The notes under the pieces: generated by a model | The model's database searches: none | The model's input: only the letters and a program-made list of their open reading frames with translations | Told to the model about the DNA's origin: nothing | Assembly (NCBI RefSeq): GCF_021654575.1 | Contig: NZ_AP024488.1 | Span: forward strand, 5,483,501-5,547,500 | Direction of reading: 5' to 3' | DNA length: 64,000 nucleotides | Source of the DNA: Desulfoluna limicola | GTDB taxonomy: Bacteria; Desulfobacterota; Desulfobacteria; Desulfobacterales; Desulfolunaceae | Position numbers and translations under genes: made by a program | Part shown: positions 25,990-34,988 of the stretch, piece after piece | Numbering within the stretch: position 1 is the first letter of the stretch | Layout: every line of letters begins with the position of its first letter

Positions 25990-26157
25990 TTGACTCCGAC
26001 GGCCCTGCCGGGAGCCAAACGTATGAAACGTTGGACAAACAGGTTTTAAAAAATGACCCTTGGTGGTGCTCGAATGAACGTCGGGCAATGCGCATCCGCA
26101 AGCTGCTTTCAAGGTATCTTGCCCCCTGTGGCTTCGCCACCCCTGCCGCCGGAGGTT
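25990..26157. repeat. dispersed REP-like element (copy 8)
   Basis: CGACGGCCCTGCCGGGAGCC hairpin, AAACGTATGAAACGTT palindrome and AAACAGG segment at the left. A GCATCCGCAAGCTGC segment, a GTGGCTTCGCCAC hairpin and the right core GCCGCCGGAGG follow. Confidence 0.7.
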
Positions 26158-26215
26158 TCTTTTCATCAATCAACAGGTACAGTTTTTCAAGGTGCGTTCG
26201 CGAAGGAGACAATAA

Positions 26216-26256
26216 GTCTGAATCTGCCAGCGCGGAACGAGGCGGCAGATTCAGAC
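26216..26256. promoter_or_regulatory. perfect 13-bp inverted repeat upstream of putA
   Basis: GTCTGAATCTGCC pairs perfectly with GGCAGATTCAGAC around a 15-base loop. No T run follows, so it is not a simple terminator. About 105 bases before the putA start; could be a regulator site or an RNA hairpin in the leader. Confidence 0.6.
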
Positions 26257-26362
26257 AAAACCGGAACGTTTTTGATCAAACTGTTTTCAAAAAGTTTGCC
26301 GCCGGGGGCTCAGGTCCTCCAGGCATGGCTGTATGATCCACAAGACGCAGGAAGGAAGGACG

Positions 26363-29300
26363 ATGGAAAAGCAGATTGAGGCAAGACTGGTTCAGGAGGC
26401 TTTGGCGCTGGCGGAGACGTGGCAGACCCGTGCCAACGAGTTGTTGACCCCCGATGAGAAGAAGCTTCAGAAGATGATGAGCAGACTTCTCACACACCCC
26501 ATGGACAAGGTGATCCTGACGCGGATGATCGATGAGAGCTTTCGGTCCGGGCTTACCCCCAAGGTGGCGGATCGGGTGTACACCCTCTTGAAAGAGAAGG
26601 GGATACCCAAGTTTATGGGGCCCCTTGAAAAGTCACTCATGATGCTTTTTATGGGCGTGGGGCGTCATGTGCCCTGGGTGTCTGTTCCGCAGATGGTGGA
26701 GCAGATACGCAAGCAGAGCAGCCGGGCGGTGGTCCCCGGAGAGGAGGAGCCCTTCAAGGCCCATCTGGCCAAGCGGAAAGAGGAAGGGGTCCGCATGAAC
26801 ATCAACCATATCGGGGAAGCGGTGCTTGGCGAAGAGGAGGCGGCACATCGCCTGGATGCCTACGTGAGAGACCTCTCCAGCCCTGATATCGAGTACATCT
26901 CGGTGAAGATCTCCACCATCTATTCCCAGATCTCCTCCCTTGCCATGGACGACACCGTGGCGGAGCTGAAGAAGCGCCTCACCGTGTTGTTCACCACAGC
27001 AGAAAAGCACAATTACACGCGTAAAGACGGCACCACGGTGAAAAAGTTCGTGAACCTCGACATGGAGGAGTACCGGGACCTTGAGCTCACGGCCCGGGCG
27101 TTCATGGAGACCCTGGATCAGAAAGAATTGAAAGGCCATGCTGCGGGCATCGTGCTTCAGGCCTACCTGCCCGACTCCTGGGCCATGCAGCGCAAGCTCA
27201 CCGAGTGGGCGAAAACGCGAGTGGCGGAAGGGGGGGCTCCCATCAAGCTGCGCATCGTCAAGGGTGCCAACATGGAGATGGAGCAGGTGGAGGCGGCACT
27301 CCACAGCTGGCCCCTGGCGCCTTACGACAACAAGCCGGACGTGGATGCCAACTACAAGCGCATGGCCGAATATGGCATGGAGCCTGAGAACATCAAGGCG
27401 GTGAACCTTGGGATTGCCTCACACAACCTCTTTGAGCTGGCCTATGCCTATGCCCTGGCCAAGGAGAACAAGGTCACCGAGTCCTTCGGGTTCGAGATGC
27501 TGGAAGGGATGGCCGACCATGTGCGGCGGGCCATTTTTGAAAGCACCGGGGATGTGCTTCTCTACGCACCGGTGGCGGGAAAAGAGCAGTTTATCAACGC
27601 CATCGCTTACCTGATCCGTCGTCTGGACGAGAACACTGCTCCGGAAAACTTCCTGCGGTATGCCAACGACCTCAAGCCCGGATCCAATGAGTGGGAGTTC
27701 TTGAAGAAGGGCTTCCTGGTCTCTCTGGAACTTCGTGAGACGGCCGCAAAAGAGACCAGGCGGGTTCAGGATCGCCAGGTTGAGTCCTGGGATGACTTCA
27801 AGGGGGGCAGCTACGATACCGGCCGGTTTGTGAACGAGGCGGACACCGATTGGGCCCTGGCAGGAAACCGCGCCTGGGCCGAAGGCATCCGCGACGCCTG
27901 GATGCCCACAGACGAGAAGGCTCCCCATGACATTCCCGTGGTGGTGGCAGGCGAAGAGCTCTTCGATGGAAAAAAAATCAGGGAGGGGGCCGATCCATCC
28001 CTCTTCAGCGAGAAAAAGAAGGAGAACCTCGTCAGCTCCCGGTATGCCCTGGCAGACGATGCCGATGCAGAGAAAGCCATTGAGACCGCCGTGGCCGACC
28101 CCGATGGATGGCGGGCCCTGGGCTGGAAAGGGCGCCACGAGGTCCTGGGGCGCGTGGCCAACGAGATCCGTAAATCCCGCGGGGATCTCATGGGCGCTGC
28201 CGCGGCAAGTACCGGAAAGCTCATCACAGAGGCGGACGTGGAGGTTTCCGAGGCCATCGACTTTGTGGAGTTCTACCCTTTGAGCTCCCGGAAGCTGGCC
28301 GGCCTGGAGAGTGTTTCCGCAGCAGGCAAAGGCGTTGGCCTTGTGATTTCTCCCTGGAACTTTCCCATCGCCATTCCCTGCGGGGGGATCGCCGCATCCC
28401 TTGCCGCTGGCAACACCGTTATCTTCAAACCCGCATCTGACGCGGTCCTTCCTGCCTGGGTCCTCTGTAATTGCTTCTGGCGTGCTGGGGTCTCCAAAAA
28501 CGTTCTGCAGTTTATGCCGTGTTCTGGCGCCACCACCGGCCAGAAACTGGCCGAGGATGACCGTGTTGACTATGTTATCCTCACCGGTGGCACGGACACC
28601 GGCCTTGCCCTTCTGGGCAGAAAACCCGACATGGCCCTTTCCGCGGAAACCGGCGGCAAGAATGCCACCATCGTCACCTCCATGTCCGATCGGGACCAGG
28701 CCATCAAGAACGTCATCCACTCCGCCTTCGGCAACACGGGCCAGAAATGTTCCGCCACCTCTCTGCTTATCCTTGAAAAGGACATTTACGAAGATGCCCA
28801 GTTCCGGCAGCAGCTGGTGGATGCGGCAAAGAGCTGGAACGTGGGCTCGGCCTGGGAGTACAAAAACAGCATGGGCACCCTCATCAAGCCGCCTTCGGGA
28901 GATTTGAAAAAGGGACTCACCGAGCTTGAGGCCGGCGAAGAGTGGGCCTTGAAACCGGAACAGATCGGCGACAACCCCTATCTCTGGAGCCCGGGCATCA
29001 AGTACAACGTCAAGCCCGGCAGCTACACCCACATGACCGAGTTCTTCGGTCCCGTGCTGGGCGTGATGAAGGCGGACAACCTGGAGCATGCCATCGGTCT
29101 GGTGAACCAGACCGGATTCGGGCTCACCTCGGGTATCGAGAGCCTCGACGATCGGGAACAGACCCTCTGGAAGGAGAGCATCAAGGCCGGGAACCTCTAC
29201 ATCAACCGTGGCACCACCGGCGCCATCGTGCTGCGACAGCCCTTCGGTGGCATGGGCAAGTCCGCCATAGGTTCCGGCGTGAAGGCGGGCAGCCCCAACT

Positions 29301-29980
29301 ACGTCAGCCAGTTCATGGTCTTTGATGAGGCGGCCGCCCCGAGCTGTTTGCCGGTGCAGGCCGAAACCCATCTTTTCCGGTGCTGCCAGGATCTTGAGAA
29401 CAAGGCCAGCTGGGGTGGGGTGGGGGACTCCGCTTCTGAGATTCTCCGATTTACCCGTGCCGCCTTCAGTTACATGGGCTGGTACGAGAAAGAGTTTCAG
29501 AAGGAGACCGATCATTTCCGCCTGCGGGGCCAGGACAACATCGTGCGCTATCTGCCCGTCGGAACGGTTGTGGTGCGTGCCACGGAGACAGACTCGCTCT
29601 CTGAGGTTCTTTCCATGTGTATGGCAGCCGCTGTCACCCGAAATAAGGTGACCCTGAGCCTTCCTTCAGGCCTCGGAGGGGAGGTCCCCTCGTTTGTGGA
29701 GAGCGCCGACGGCAGGCGCCTGCTGCGGGACGTCGCGGTTGTTCGGGAAGACGAGGCCGCCCTTGCCGCCCGTATGGACAGCGCGGATCGCATTCGGTAT
29801 GCCGCACCGGATCGAGTGCCTGAGTCCCTGCTCAAAAAGGCCGCCAGGAGTGGTTTTTATATCGCCCGCACCAGGGTGATGGCCGAAGGGCGAGTGGAGT
29901 TGATCCAGTACGTGCGTGAGCAGAGTATCTGCAACAACTACCATCGTTACGGAAACCTGGGGGAGCGCGGGCTGCTGTAG
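26363..29980 (+). CDS. putA: bifunctional proline dehydrogenase / L-glutamate-gamma-semialdehyde dehydrogenase
   Basis: 1205 residues. Oxidises proline to glutamate in two steps. The N-terminal ~450 residues are the FAD-dependent proline dehydrogenase barrel (IEYISVKISTIYSQI, then KLRIVKGANMEMEQVEA). Residues ~520-1010 are the NAD-dependent aldehyde dehydrogenase: SPWNFPIAIPCGGIA, general base E762 in SAETGGKNA, nucleophile C796 in GQKCSAT. The last ~190 residues are an extra C-terminal domain seen in long PutA proteins. There is no N-terminal ribbon-helix-helix DNA-binding domain, so it cannot self-regulate like E. coli PutA, consistent with the separate upstream GntR regulator. GAAGGAAGGA precedes the ATG by 2 or more bases; the short upstream extension is not conserved. 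Confidence 0.94.
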   Translation: MEKQIEARLVQEALALAETWQTRANELLTPDEKKLQKMMSRLLTHPMDKVILTRMIDESFRSGLTPKVADRVYTLLKEKGIPKFMGPLEKSLMMLFMGVGRHVPWVSVPQMVEQIRKQSSRAVVPGEEEPFKAHLAKRKEEGVRMNINHIGEAVLGEEEAAHRLDAYVRDLSSPDIEYISVKISTIYSQISSLAMDDTVAELKKRLTVLFTTAEKHNYTRKDGTTVKKFVNLDMEEYRDLELTARAFMETLDQKELKGHAAGIVLQAYLPDSWAMQRKLTEWAKTRVAEGGAPIKLRIVKGANMEMEQVEAALHSWPLAPYDNKPDVDANYKRMAEYGMEPENIKAVNLGIASHNLFELAYAYALAKENKVTESFGFEMLEGMADHVRRAIFESTGDVLLYAPVAGKEQFINAIAYLIRRLDENTAPENFLRYANDLKPGSNEWEFLKKGFLVSLELRETAAKETRRVQDRQVESWDDFKGGSYDTGRFVNEADTDWALAGNRAWAEGIRDAWMPTDEKAPHDIPVVVAGEELFDGKKIREGADPSLFSEKKKENLVSSRYALADDADAEKAIETAVADPDGWRALGWKGRHEVLGRVANEIRKSRGDLMGAAAASTGKLITEADVEVSEAIDFVEFYPLSSRKLAGLESVSAAGKGVGLVISPWNFPIAIPCGGIAASLAAGNTVIFKPASDAVLPAWVLCNCFWRAGVSKNVLQFMPCSGATTGQKLAEDDRVDYVILTGGTDTGLALLGRKPDMALSAETGGKNATIVTSMSDRDQAIKNVIHSAFGNTGQKCSATSLLILEKDIYEDAQFRQQLVDAAKSWNVGSAWEYKNSMGTLIKPPSGDLKKGLTELEAGEEWALKPEQIGDNPYLWSPGIKYNVKPGSYTHMTEFFGPVLGVMKADNLEHAIGLVNQTGFGLTSGIESLDDREQTLWKESIKAGNLYINRGTTGAIVLRQPFGGMGKSAIGSGVKAGSPNYVSQFMVFDEAAAPSCLPVQAETHLFRCCQDLENKASWGGVGDSASEILRFTRAAFSYMGWYEKEFQKETDHFRLRGQDNIVRYLPVGTVVVRATETDSLSEVLSMCMAAAVTRNKVTLSLPSGLGGEVPSFVESADGRRLLRDVAVVREDEAALAARMDSADRIRYAAPDRVPESLLKKAARSGFYIARTRVMAEGRVELIQYVREQSICNNYHRYGNLGERGLL

Positions 29981-29995
29981 GGCCTGAATGCATCC

Positions 29996-30122
29996 TCTTT
30001 GCCCCTCGTTCCTCGGGTCAAATCACATCCGACGTTACTACGGAGTTCGTTCAAGGACGATGTTCAAGGCCTGTTTGTCGCACCTTTTAAAGGGTTAGCC
30101 CCGGCAGGGCCGCCGGAGGCAC
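29996..30122. repeat. dispersed REP-like element (copy 9)
   Basis: CCCCTCGTTCCTCGGG hairpin and AATCACATCCG segment, a reversed CCTGTTTGTCG segment, then CCCCGGCAGGGCCGCCGGAGGC. Follows putA. Confidence 0.7.
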
Positions 30123-30135
30123 ACGTGGGACAGTT

Positions 30136-30183
30136 ACACAAAAAGCCCCACCTTGCAAATGTGCAGGGTGGGGCTTTTTGTGT
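30136..30183. terminator. bidirectional intrinsic terminator after putA
   Basis: Perfect 17-bp stem ACACAAAAAGCCCCACC / GGTGGGGCTTTTTGTGT around a 14-base loop. Serves putA (plus) and probably the beta-CASP nuclease gene (minus). The remaining 200 bases to 30397 hold nothing recognisable. Confidence 0.93.
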
Positions 30184-30397
30184 GGGGGGATGCCCCCGGA
30201 ACAGTTCCGGTGCACCTGAAGAGGACCCATCCCCCCCGGAAGGGCCCCGTTCAGAGAACACCGCTTCGTTCGACACGACTCTACAAAGCCGGTCTGACTT
30301 TTTTCTGACAGTAGGCTGAACCACCCCTGGGGCATTCGCCATAGGGTGTCAATGCCCCCCTGGCGTGCATGCCGGATACATGCACGTTGAGTTCCGT

Positions 30398-31975
30398 TTA
30401 TTCCATGGTGATGGTCTGGCCTCTCTTCGGTACAAAGGCGTTGAGCCCCTTCTCCCTGAGAAATGCGGCGAACTCCTTGGACTGTTCCTCTTCGCCATGG
30501 ACCACGGCGATGTTTTTTACCTGCAGGCTGGATTTGCGAAGAAAGGTGTGCATCTCTTCCCGGTCGGCGTGGGCGGAGAATCCGCCGATTTTTACCACCT
30601 CGGCCTTGAGGGGATACTCTTTGCCCAGGATTTTCACGATGGGTGCCTCTCCCTTGCCTCCCTGCTGCTTGTATTCCCACCCCTTTTCCATGATGCGGCG
30701 TCCAAGGGTGTGCTGGGCCATGTACCCCACAACAACAATGGTGTTTTTGGGGTTGTGGACCCGGTAACGCAGGTGGTGAAGGATGCGTCCTGCTTCACAC
30801 ATGCCCGAGGAGGAGATGATGATGTGGGGGGTGGTGGATTTCATGCACTCCATGGATTCCGCCACCGAATCGATGTACTTCAGCTGCTTGAACTCAAACG
30901 GGTTTTTGCCCTTTTCGAGAAACGCGGTGTGGGTGGCTTTGTCATACACCTCCGGGTGCTCGGCAAAGACCCGCGTGAGGTTGCCGGCCAGGGGGGAGTC
31001 CACGAACACCGGGATTTTTGGGACCCGGCCTTCGTTGTACAGCTCGTGGATGATGTAAACCACGTCCTGGGTTCTGCCGAAAGCAAAGGCAGGGATCACC
31101 ACCACGCCACCTTTGTCTACGGTGTCATTGATCACTTCGGCCAGCCGGTCTTTGAGCTCTTCCGCAGGCTCGTGATGCCGGGCGCCGTAGGTGCTCTCCA
31201 TGATCATCAAGTCGATGGGCCCGATGTCCTCAGGGAATTTGAGGGTGGGGTTTTTGAGGATGGGGCTTCCGAATCGGCCGATGTCCCCGGTGTAGACGAC
31301 GTTGAATTGTCGCCCCTTCTCACGGAAGGTGAGGAGGCAAAGGGCCGATCCCAGGATATGCCCGGCATCGAAGAAGGTGACGGTCATCCCCTTGCCGATG
31401 GTCACCGGCGTGTTGTAGGGGTATCCGTCAAAGGCGGAGAGGGCCGCTTCGGCGTCGGCCATTTCGTACAGGGGCTCGACGCTCTGCAACTTGTACTTAG
31501 CCAGGAGCCCGTCGATGGCCTCTTTGTTGAGGCGAAGGCCGTTGTGCTTGAGGAGTTTTGTGATTTCCGAGCGTTCCCGGTTCGTGAGATCGCCTTTTTT
31601 TCCGTTGGCCAGGTTGTACAGGTGCCCCCGGACGGTCTTGTAGTTGAGGTAGAGGGCGTCCGACTGTTGGATATGGGCGGAGTCTCGCAGCAGAAAAGCG
31701 CTGGCATCGGCCGTGGTGCGGGTGGTGATGATGCGGCCGTTAAAGCCCCCCTTGACAAGAAGGGGGATACGCCCGGAGTGGTCGATGTGGGCGTGGGAGA
31801 GGATCATGTTGGTGATGAGATCCGGGTCCACGGGAAAGACGCGGTTTTTGGCTTCACTCTCTTTTCGCCTGCCCTGAAAAAGCCCGCAGTCCAGAAGGAT
31901 ATGGTCTTTCCCGGTTTCGAGCAGGTGCATGGATCCGGTCACCTCACGGGTGGCGCCGTAAAATGTGACATGCAT
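30398..31975 (-). CDS. metallo-beta-lactamase/beta-CASP RNA-processing exonuclease family protein
   Basis: 525 residues. The N-terminal metallo-beta-lactamase domain carries the zinc motif SHAHIDHSG and the upstream DCGLFQG. An internal beta-CASP region (STYGARHH, then VIPAFAFGRTQD and SSSGMCEAGRILHHL) is followed by the RMMBL part with GFSAHADR. This is the arrangement of bacterial CPSF73-like nucleases (YsnF/Ysh1-type), shorter than RNase J and lacking its C-terminal domain. It probably cleaves or trims RNA in the cytoplasm; the substrate is unknown. AAAGGAG precedes the ATG by 6 bases. Monocistronic. Confidence 0.9.
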   Translation of the reverse strand: MHVTFYGATREVTGSMHLLETGKDHILLDCGLFQGRRKESEAKNRVFPVDPDLITNMILSHAHIDHSGRIPLLVKGGFNGRIITTRTTADASAFLLRDSAHIQQSDALYLNYKTVRGHLYNLANGKKGDLTNRERSEITKLLKHNGLRLNKEAIDGLLAKYKLQSVEPLYEMADAEAALSAFDGYPYNTPVTIGKGMTVTFFDAGHILGSALCLLTFREKGRQFNVVYTGDIGRFGSPILKNPTLKFPEDIGPIDLMIMESTYGARHHEPAEELKDRLAEVINDTVDKGGVVVIPAFAFGRTQDVVYIIHELYNEGRVPKIPVFVDSPLAGNLTRVFAEHPEVYDKATHTAFLEKGKNPFEFKQLKYIDSVAESMECMKSTTPHIIISSSGMCEAGRILHHLRYRVHNPKNTIVVVGYMAQHTLGRRIMEKGWEYKQQGGKGEAPIVKILGKEYPLKAEVVKIGGFSAHADREEMHTFLRKSSLQVKNIAVVHGEEEQSKEFAAFLREKGLNAFVPKRGQTITME

Positions 31976-32274
31976 GGAAGACTCCTTTCACCCCGAATAG
32001 ATGCCGGGGCAGCATGGGATGTGGCATGATATTCACCATATGGCAGAGGAGCAGGGGTGTCAATGGAGGGGTAGTAAACAAGGAAAGTGCTTGCCGAAGA
32101 GAACCGTGTCGATGATAATTCCAAGCCGGGCTCACGAAAATCGAACACGTGGTGCCGGGCTCAACCCGTTGTGAGGCCCCGTGAGCGTGGTCAGGGCAAA
32201 GGTATCGGGCGCACATGGCTCAGCTATGGCGAGAATGATTCATGGATGACACGGTTTGTTTCATGGTTTATACA
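31976..32274. other. divergent intergenic region
   Basis: Must contain promoters for the nuclease (minus) and the FUSC gene (plus). I cannot point to a convincing one, and see no gene. Confidence 0.4.
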
Positions 32275-32326
32275 GTGCAAGCCCGCTTTCAAGGTGGCAC
32301 ACCGTGCCGCCGGAGCCTTGTGTTGT
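32275..32326. repeat. dispersed REP-like element, half copy (copy 10)
   Basis: GCAAGCCCGC segment, palindrome AAGGTGGCACACC and right core GCCGCCGGAGCC, with one change from the usual core. Lies in the leader of the FUSC gene. Confidence 0.6.
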
Positions 32327-32360
32327 TACCCCACTTTGATCAGAGAAGGCACGTTTTGCC

Positions 32361-33446
32361 ATGAATAGAAAGACCCTTGCAGATAAAATACCGGCCGCCC
32401 ATCTGCGGCACGGGATCAAGACGGGCCTCGCCTCCCTCCTCTCCTATGAGGCGAGCCGGGCCTTGGGGCTTCCGTACGGTTTCTGGGCGGTGATCTCAAC
32501 GGTGATCGTCATGCAGGTCTATGTGGCCGATTCCGTGAAGATGTGTCTCTACCGATTCTTCGGCACCGCCATGGGTGCTGCCATCGGTATTTTTGCCATA
32601 TGGGCTTTCCCCCCGGGCGATCTCTGGAACGATGCTGCCATTGTCCTGACCCTGGGCTTCTGCGGGTTCATGACCCGCTACAGCCCACGCTATCGCATGG
32701 CCGCCATCACCGTCTCGGTCGTCTTTGTGGGCAGTTTCGGCACACCGACAGATGAACGGATCCTCTATGCCCTCTGGCGTGTGCTTGAGATTACCGTGGG
32801 TGTGGGAACCGCGTTCCTCGTTTCCGTCCTTGTGTTCCCCGAACGCCTGGAAAAACACCTGAACGAAAGGCTCTGCAGCCAGAAAAGCCAGGCAGCCGAC
32901 CTCTGCAGGGAACTCACCGCCTCCTTTGTCCATGGCGAGATCAGCCCGCCCTTTGAAGCGATGCAGGAACTCTCTTCTCAGATTCGGAAAAACCGGGAGA
33001 GCCTGTCGGGGATCACCCATCATGAGCTCCTCTTTGCCCGACGAGACAGGGGAGACACCCTTGAGTCCATGATCGCAGGGCTTGAACGAACCTGCGGCCA
33101 CCTCGCCGTTATGGCCCATGCCCTGGAGAAGGAAGCCCTCCTTAAGGAGCGGTTCCATATGGAAAAGGAACTGCTGGACCTGGCTGATGGGTGCGCCTCT
33201 GCCCTGGAGCAGATGCGGGACACCACAGGCCCCGTGGACCGGCAGAATCTCCACGACGCCCTCACCGCATGCGATGCGCGACTCCTTGAGCTTCGCAAAG
33301 AAGGTGCCACCTTTCGTTTCGACCTTGATATGCTCGCCGGTTTCTATGAATTCTACAGCGCCCTCAAAGCCCTGGCCCAGGACCTCATGCACATCAACGC
33401 GGATCCAGTGGAGATGGCCGACTCCCCTGAGGGGCAAGTGGTTTAG
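32361..33446 (+). CDS. FUSC-family membrane protein (aromatic-acid exporter-like)
   Basis: 361 residues. The N-terminal ~160 residues contain about five to six membrane helices with family-like segments (GLPYGFWAVISTVIVMQ, RFFGTAMGAAIGI). The C-terminal ~190 residues are soluble, helical and probably coiled (KSQAADLCRELTASF to LDLADGCASALEQMR). This is the half-length, single-unit form of the FUSC/ArAE superfamily, whose members export aromatic or other organic acids; no substrate can be inferred. AAGG lies 11 bases before the ATG, a weak site. No efflux partner (AaeA-like) is adjacent. Confidence 0.8.
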   Translation: MNRKTLADKIPAAHLRHGIKTGLASLLSYEASRALGLPYGFWAVISTVIVMQVYVADSVKMCLYRFFGTAMGAAIGIFAIWAFPPGDLWNDAAIVLTLGFCGFMTRYSPRYRMAAITVSVVFVGSFGTPTDERILYALWRVLEITVGVGTAFLVSVLVFPERLEKHLNERLCSQKSQAADLCRELTASFVHGEISPPFEAMQELSSQIRKNRESLSGITHHELLFARRDRGDTLESMIAGLERTCGHLAVMAHALEKEALLKERFHMEKELLDLADGCASALEQMRDTTGPVDRQNLHDALTACDARLLELRKEGATFRFDLDMLAGFYEFYSALKALAQDLMHINADPVEMADSPEGQVV

Positions 33447-33601
33447 TCCTCATTTTCGCCCTGCAAAGAGTGGCGTGGTGTTTGCCGTTATTAACCCGGC
33501 AACTTGATACACGAATCAGACGATGAAAGAGGGGTCAAATGTATCGGGGTGATAGGGCTCCCCGGCATTCACGCATTTAACCGCCGGGTTAAGAAGACCT
33601 C

Positions 33602-33682
33602 CTCTGCACGTCAGGTTGCCCTGGGACACTCCTGGAATACCCAATCCGCTTTCAAGACGGCACACCTTGCCCCCGACGCTGA
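33602..33682. repeat. degenerate repeat remnants in the mtnN leader
   Basis: Two pieces: CTGCACGTCAGGTTGCCCTG (33604-33623), which recurs with one change near 39872, and a degenerate REP-like part (CCGCTTTCAAGACGGCACACC) at 33649-33682 with a CCCCCGACGC core. No gene. Confidence 0.5.
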
Positions 33683-33770
33683 GCAAAGAGGGCAAATCTG
33701 TTTATTTATGATATGTGGTTCCTTGACGTATGGAAGGATGAATCACGTGACAGAGAAAGGAACCCACCCG

Positions 33771-34526
33771 ATGAAGATCTCTACGATTGCCGTTATCATG
33801 GCCATGGCCGACGAGGCGAAGCCGTTTATTGAAGCGCTTGGTTTAAAGCCCGCTGTGTCAGCTTTTGACAGCCGCTTGCCCATGGAGGTGTACACGGGGG
33901 CGGTGGAAAAGGCGGAGGTGGTTCTTGTGGTGGGGGGCAAGGACCGGCGATTCGGGGTGGACAATGTGGGCACACAGCCGGCAACCCTGTCTACATACCT
34001 TGCCATTGACACGTTCAAGCCCGACCTGCTCATCAATGCCGGCACTGCCGGTGGCTTCAAGTCAAAAGGCGCAGACATCGGGGATGTCTACATCGGCTCT
34101 GATTCGATTCGGTTCCATGACCGGCGTATTCCCATCCCGGGCTTTGCTGCCTATGGAATCGGGTCTTATCGCACCCCGGATGTCGATGACGTGGCTACGG
34201 CGTTGGGGCTGAAAAAGGGCGTTGTCTCGACGGGTAACTCCCTGGACATGCTTCCGGAGGACCGATTGGTGATCCAGGCCAACCAGGGGGTTGTCAAAGA
34301 GATGGAGGCCGCTGCCATCGCCTGGGTTGCGGATCTGTATCAAATCCCATTGATTGCCCTGAAATCCATCACGGACCTTGTGGATACCGACACGCCGACC
34401 CAGGATGATTTTTTAAAGAACCTGAACCTCGCCTCGGAGAAGCTCCAGGAGAAGCTCACCGCAGCGATTTACTATTTTGCAGGCAACGAGAGGCCGTTTG
34501 CCGACGATACCTCGCTTGCCTCGTGA
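33771..34526 (+). CDS. mtnN: 5'-methylthioadenosine/S-adenosylhomocysteine nucleosidase
   Basis: 251 residues. Hydrolyses the glycosidic bond of methylthioadenosine and S-adenosylhomocysteine, recycling methionine and relieving product inhibition of methyltransferases. Family motifs: MAMADEAKPFIE at the N-terminus, LLINAGTAGGF, the purine/ribose segment VKEMEAAAIAWVAD with the ribose-binding glutamate, and LKSITDLVD with the catalytic aspartate. The spacing resembles the plant-type MTA nucleosidases more than E. coli MtnN. The ATG at 33771 follows AAAGGA at 9 bases; the frame is open further upstream through a repeat remnant. A clear terminator follows. Confidence 0.9.
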   Translation: MKISTIAVIMAMADEAKPFIEALGLKPAVSAFDSRLPMEVYTGAVEKAEVVLVVGGKDRRFGVDNVGTQPATLSTYLAIDTFKPDLLINAGTAGGFKSKGADIGDVYIGSDSIRFHDRRIPIPGFAAYGIGSYRTPDVDDVATALGLKKGVVSTGNSLDMLPEDRLVIQANQGVVKEMEAAAIAWVADLYQIPLIALKSITDLVDTDTPTQDDFLKNLNLASEKLQEKLTAAIYYFAGNERPFADDTSLAS

Positions 34527-34542
34527 GCCCTGCCTTGCCCCT

Positions 34543-34570
34543 CGGGTCGGCGTTCGCCGACCCGTTTTTT
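34543..34570 (+). terminator. intrinsic terminator after mtnN
   Basis: CGGGTCGGCG / CGCCGACCCG stem with a two-base loop core and six T. Confidence 0.95.
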
Positions 34571-34988
34571 AGATCATGATTGTCTCCGGTTATGATCCGT
34601 GTCCCGACGCCTATCGTCTTATTTTCAATGGGGAATTCCTGGGAAATGGTGTATGGTATATGCAGTTTTTTTTTCCGTTCCTGACGCCACCCGAAGATCG
34701 TCTCCCTTTGTCTGGTTTTTCACAGGCATGATTCTTGAGAGAATCCGTCACAGTTGAGTTGGCCTCCGGTGGCAACGTCTGACGGTTTACTCGGACAAAT
34801 GCAGAGAACACCCCTTTGGTGTCGGCAAAGGCATCATCGGGTCACTACTCGGCGTTGCCTTCTATTGTCCCTTGCCCCTTGCTCCAACGCCTTGTGTTCA
34901 GAGGTCACAACGCCTTCCCCCCATTCTGTCGGGCGGCAGGCGTTCGACGTGTCTTTATCATGAACCCACCCCAGAAGGAGACCATCCC
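34571..34988. other. 418-base leader region of the old-yellow-enzyme gene
   Basis: No gene or repeat core recognised. A run of nine T at 34666-34674 and AT-rich sequence near 34640-34660 could belong to a promoter, but I cannot assign hexamers. The frame of the downstream gene is open back to 34872 without homology. Confidence 0.4.

Noticed and set aside
27419..29515. 698-codon minus-strand frame opposite putA
   Set aside because: Strong codon pattern and clear family motifs are on the plus strand; the minus product has no recognisable domain.
30365..32029. 554-codon plus-strand frame opposite the beta-CASP nuclease
   Set aside because: Same shadow effect; the real motifs (HAHIDHSG) are on the minus strand.
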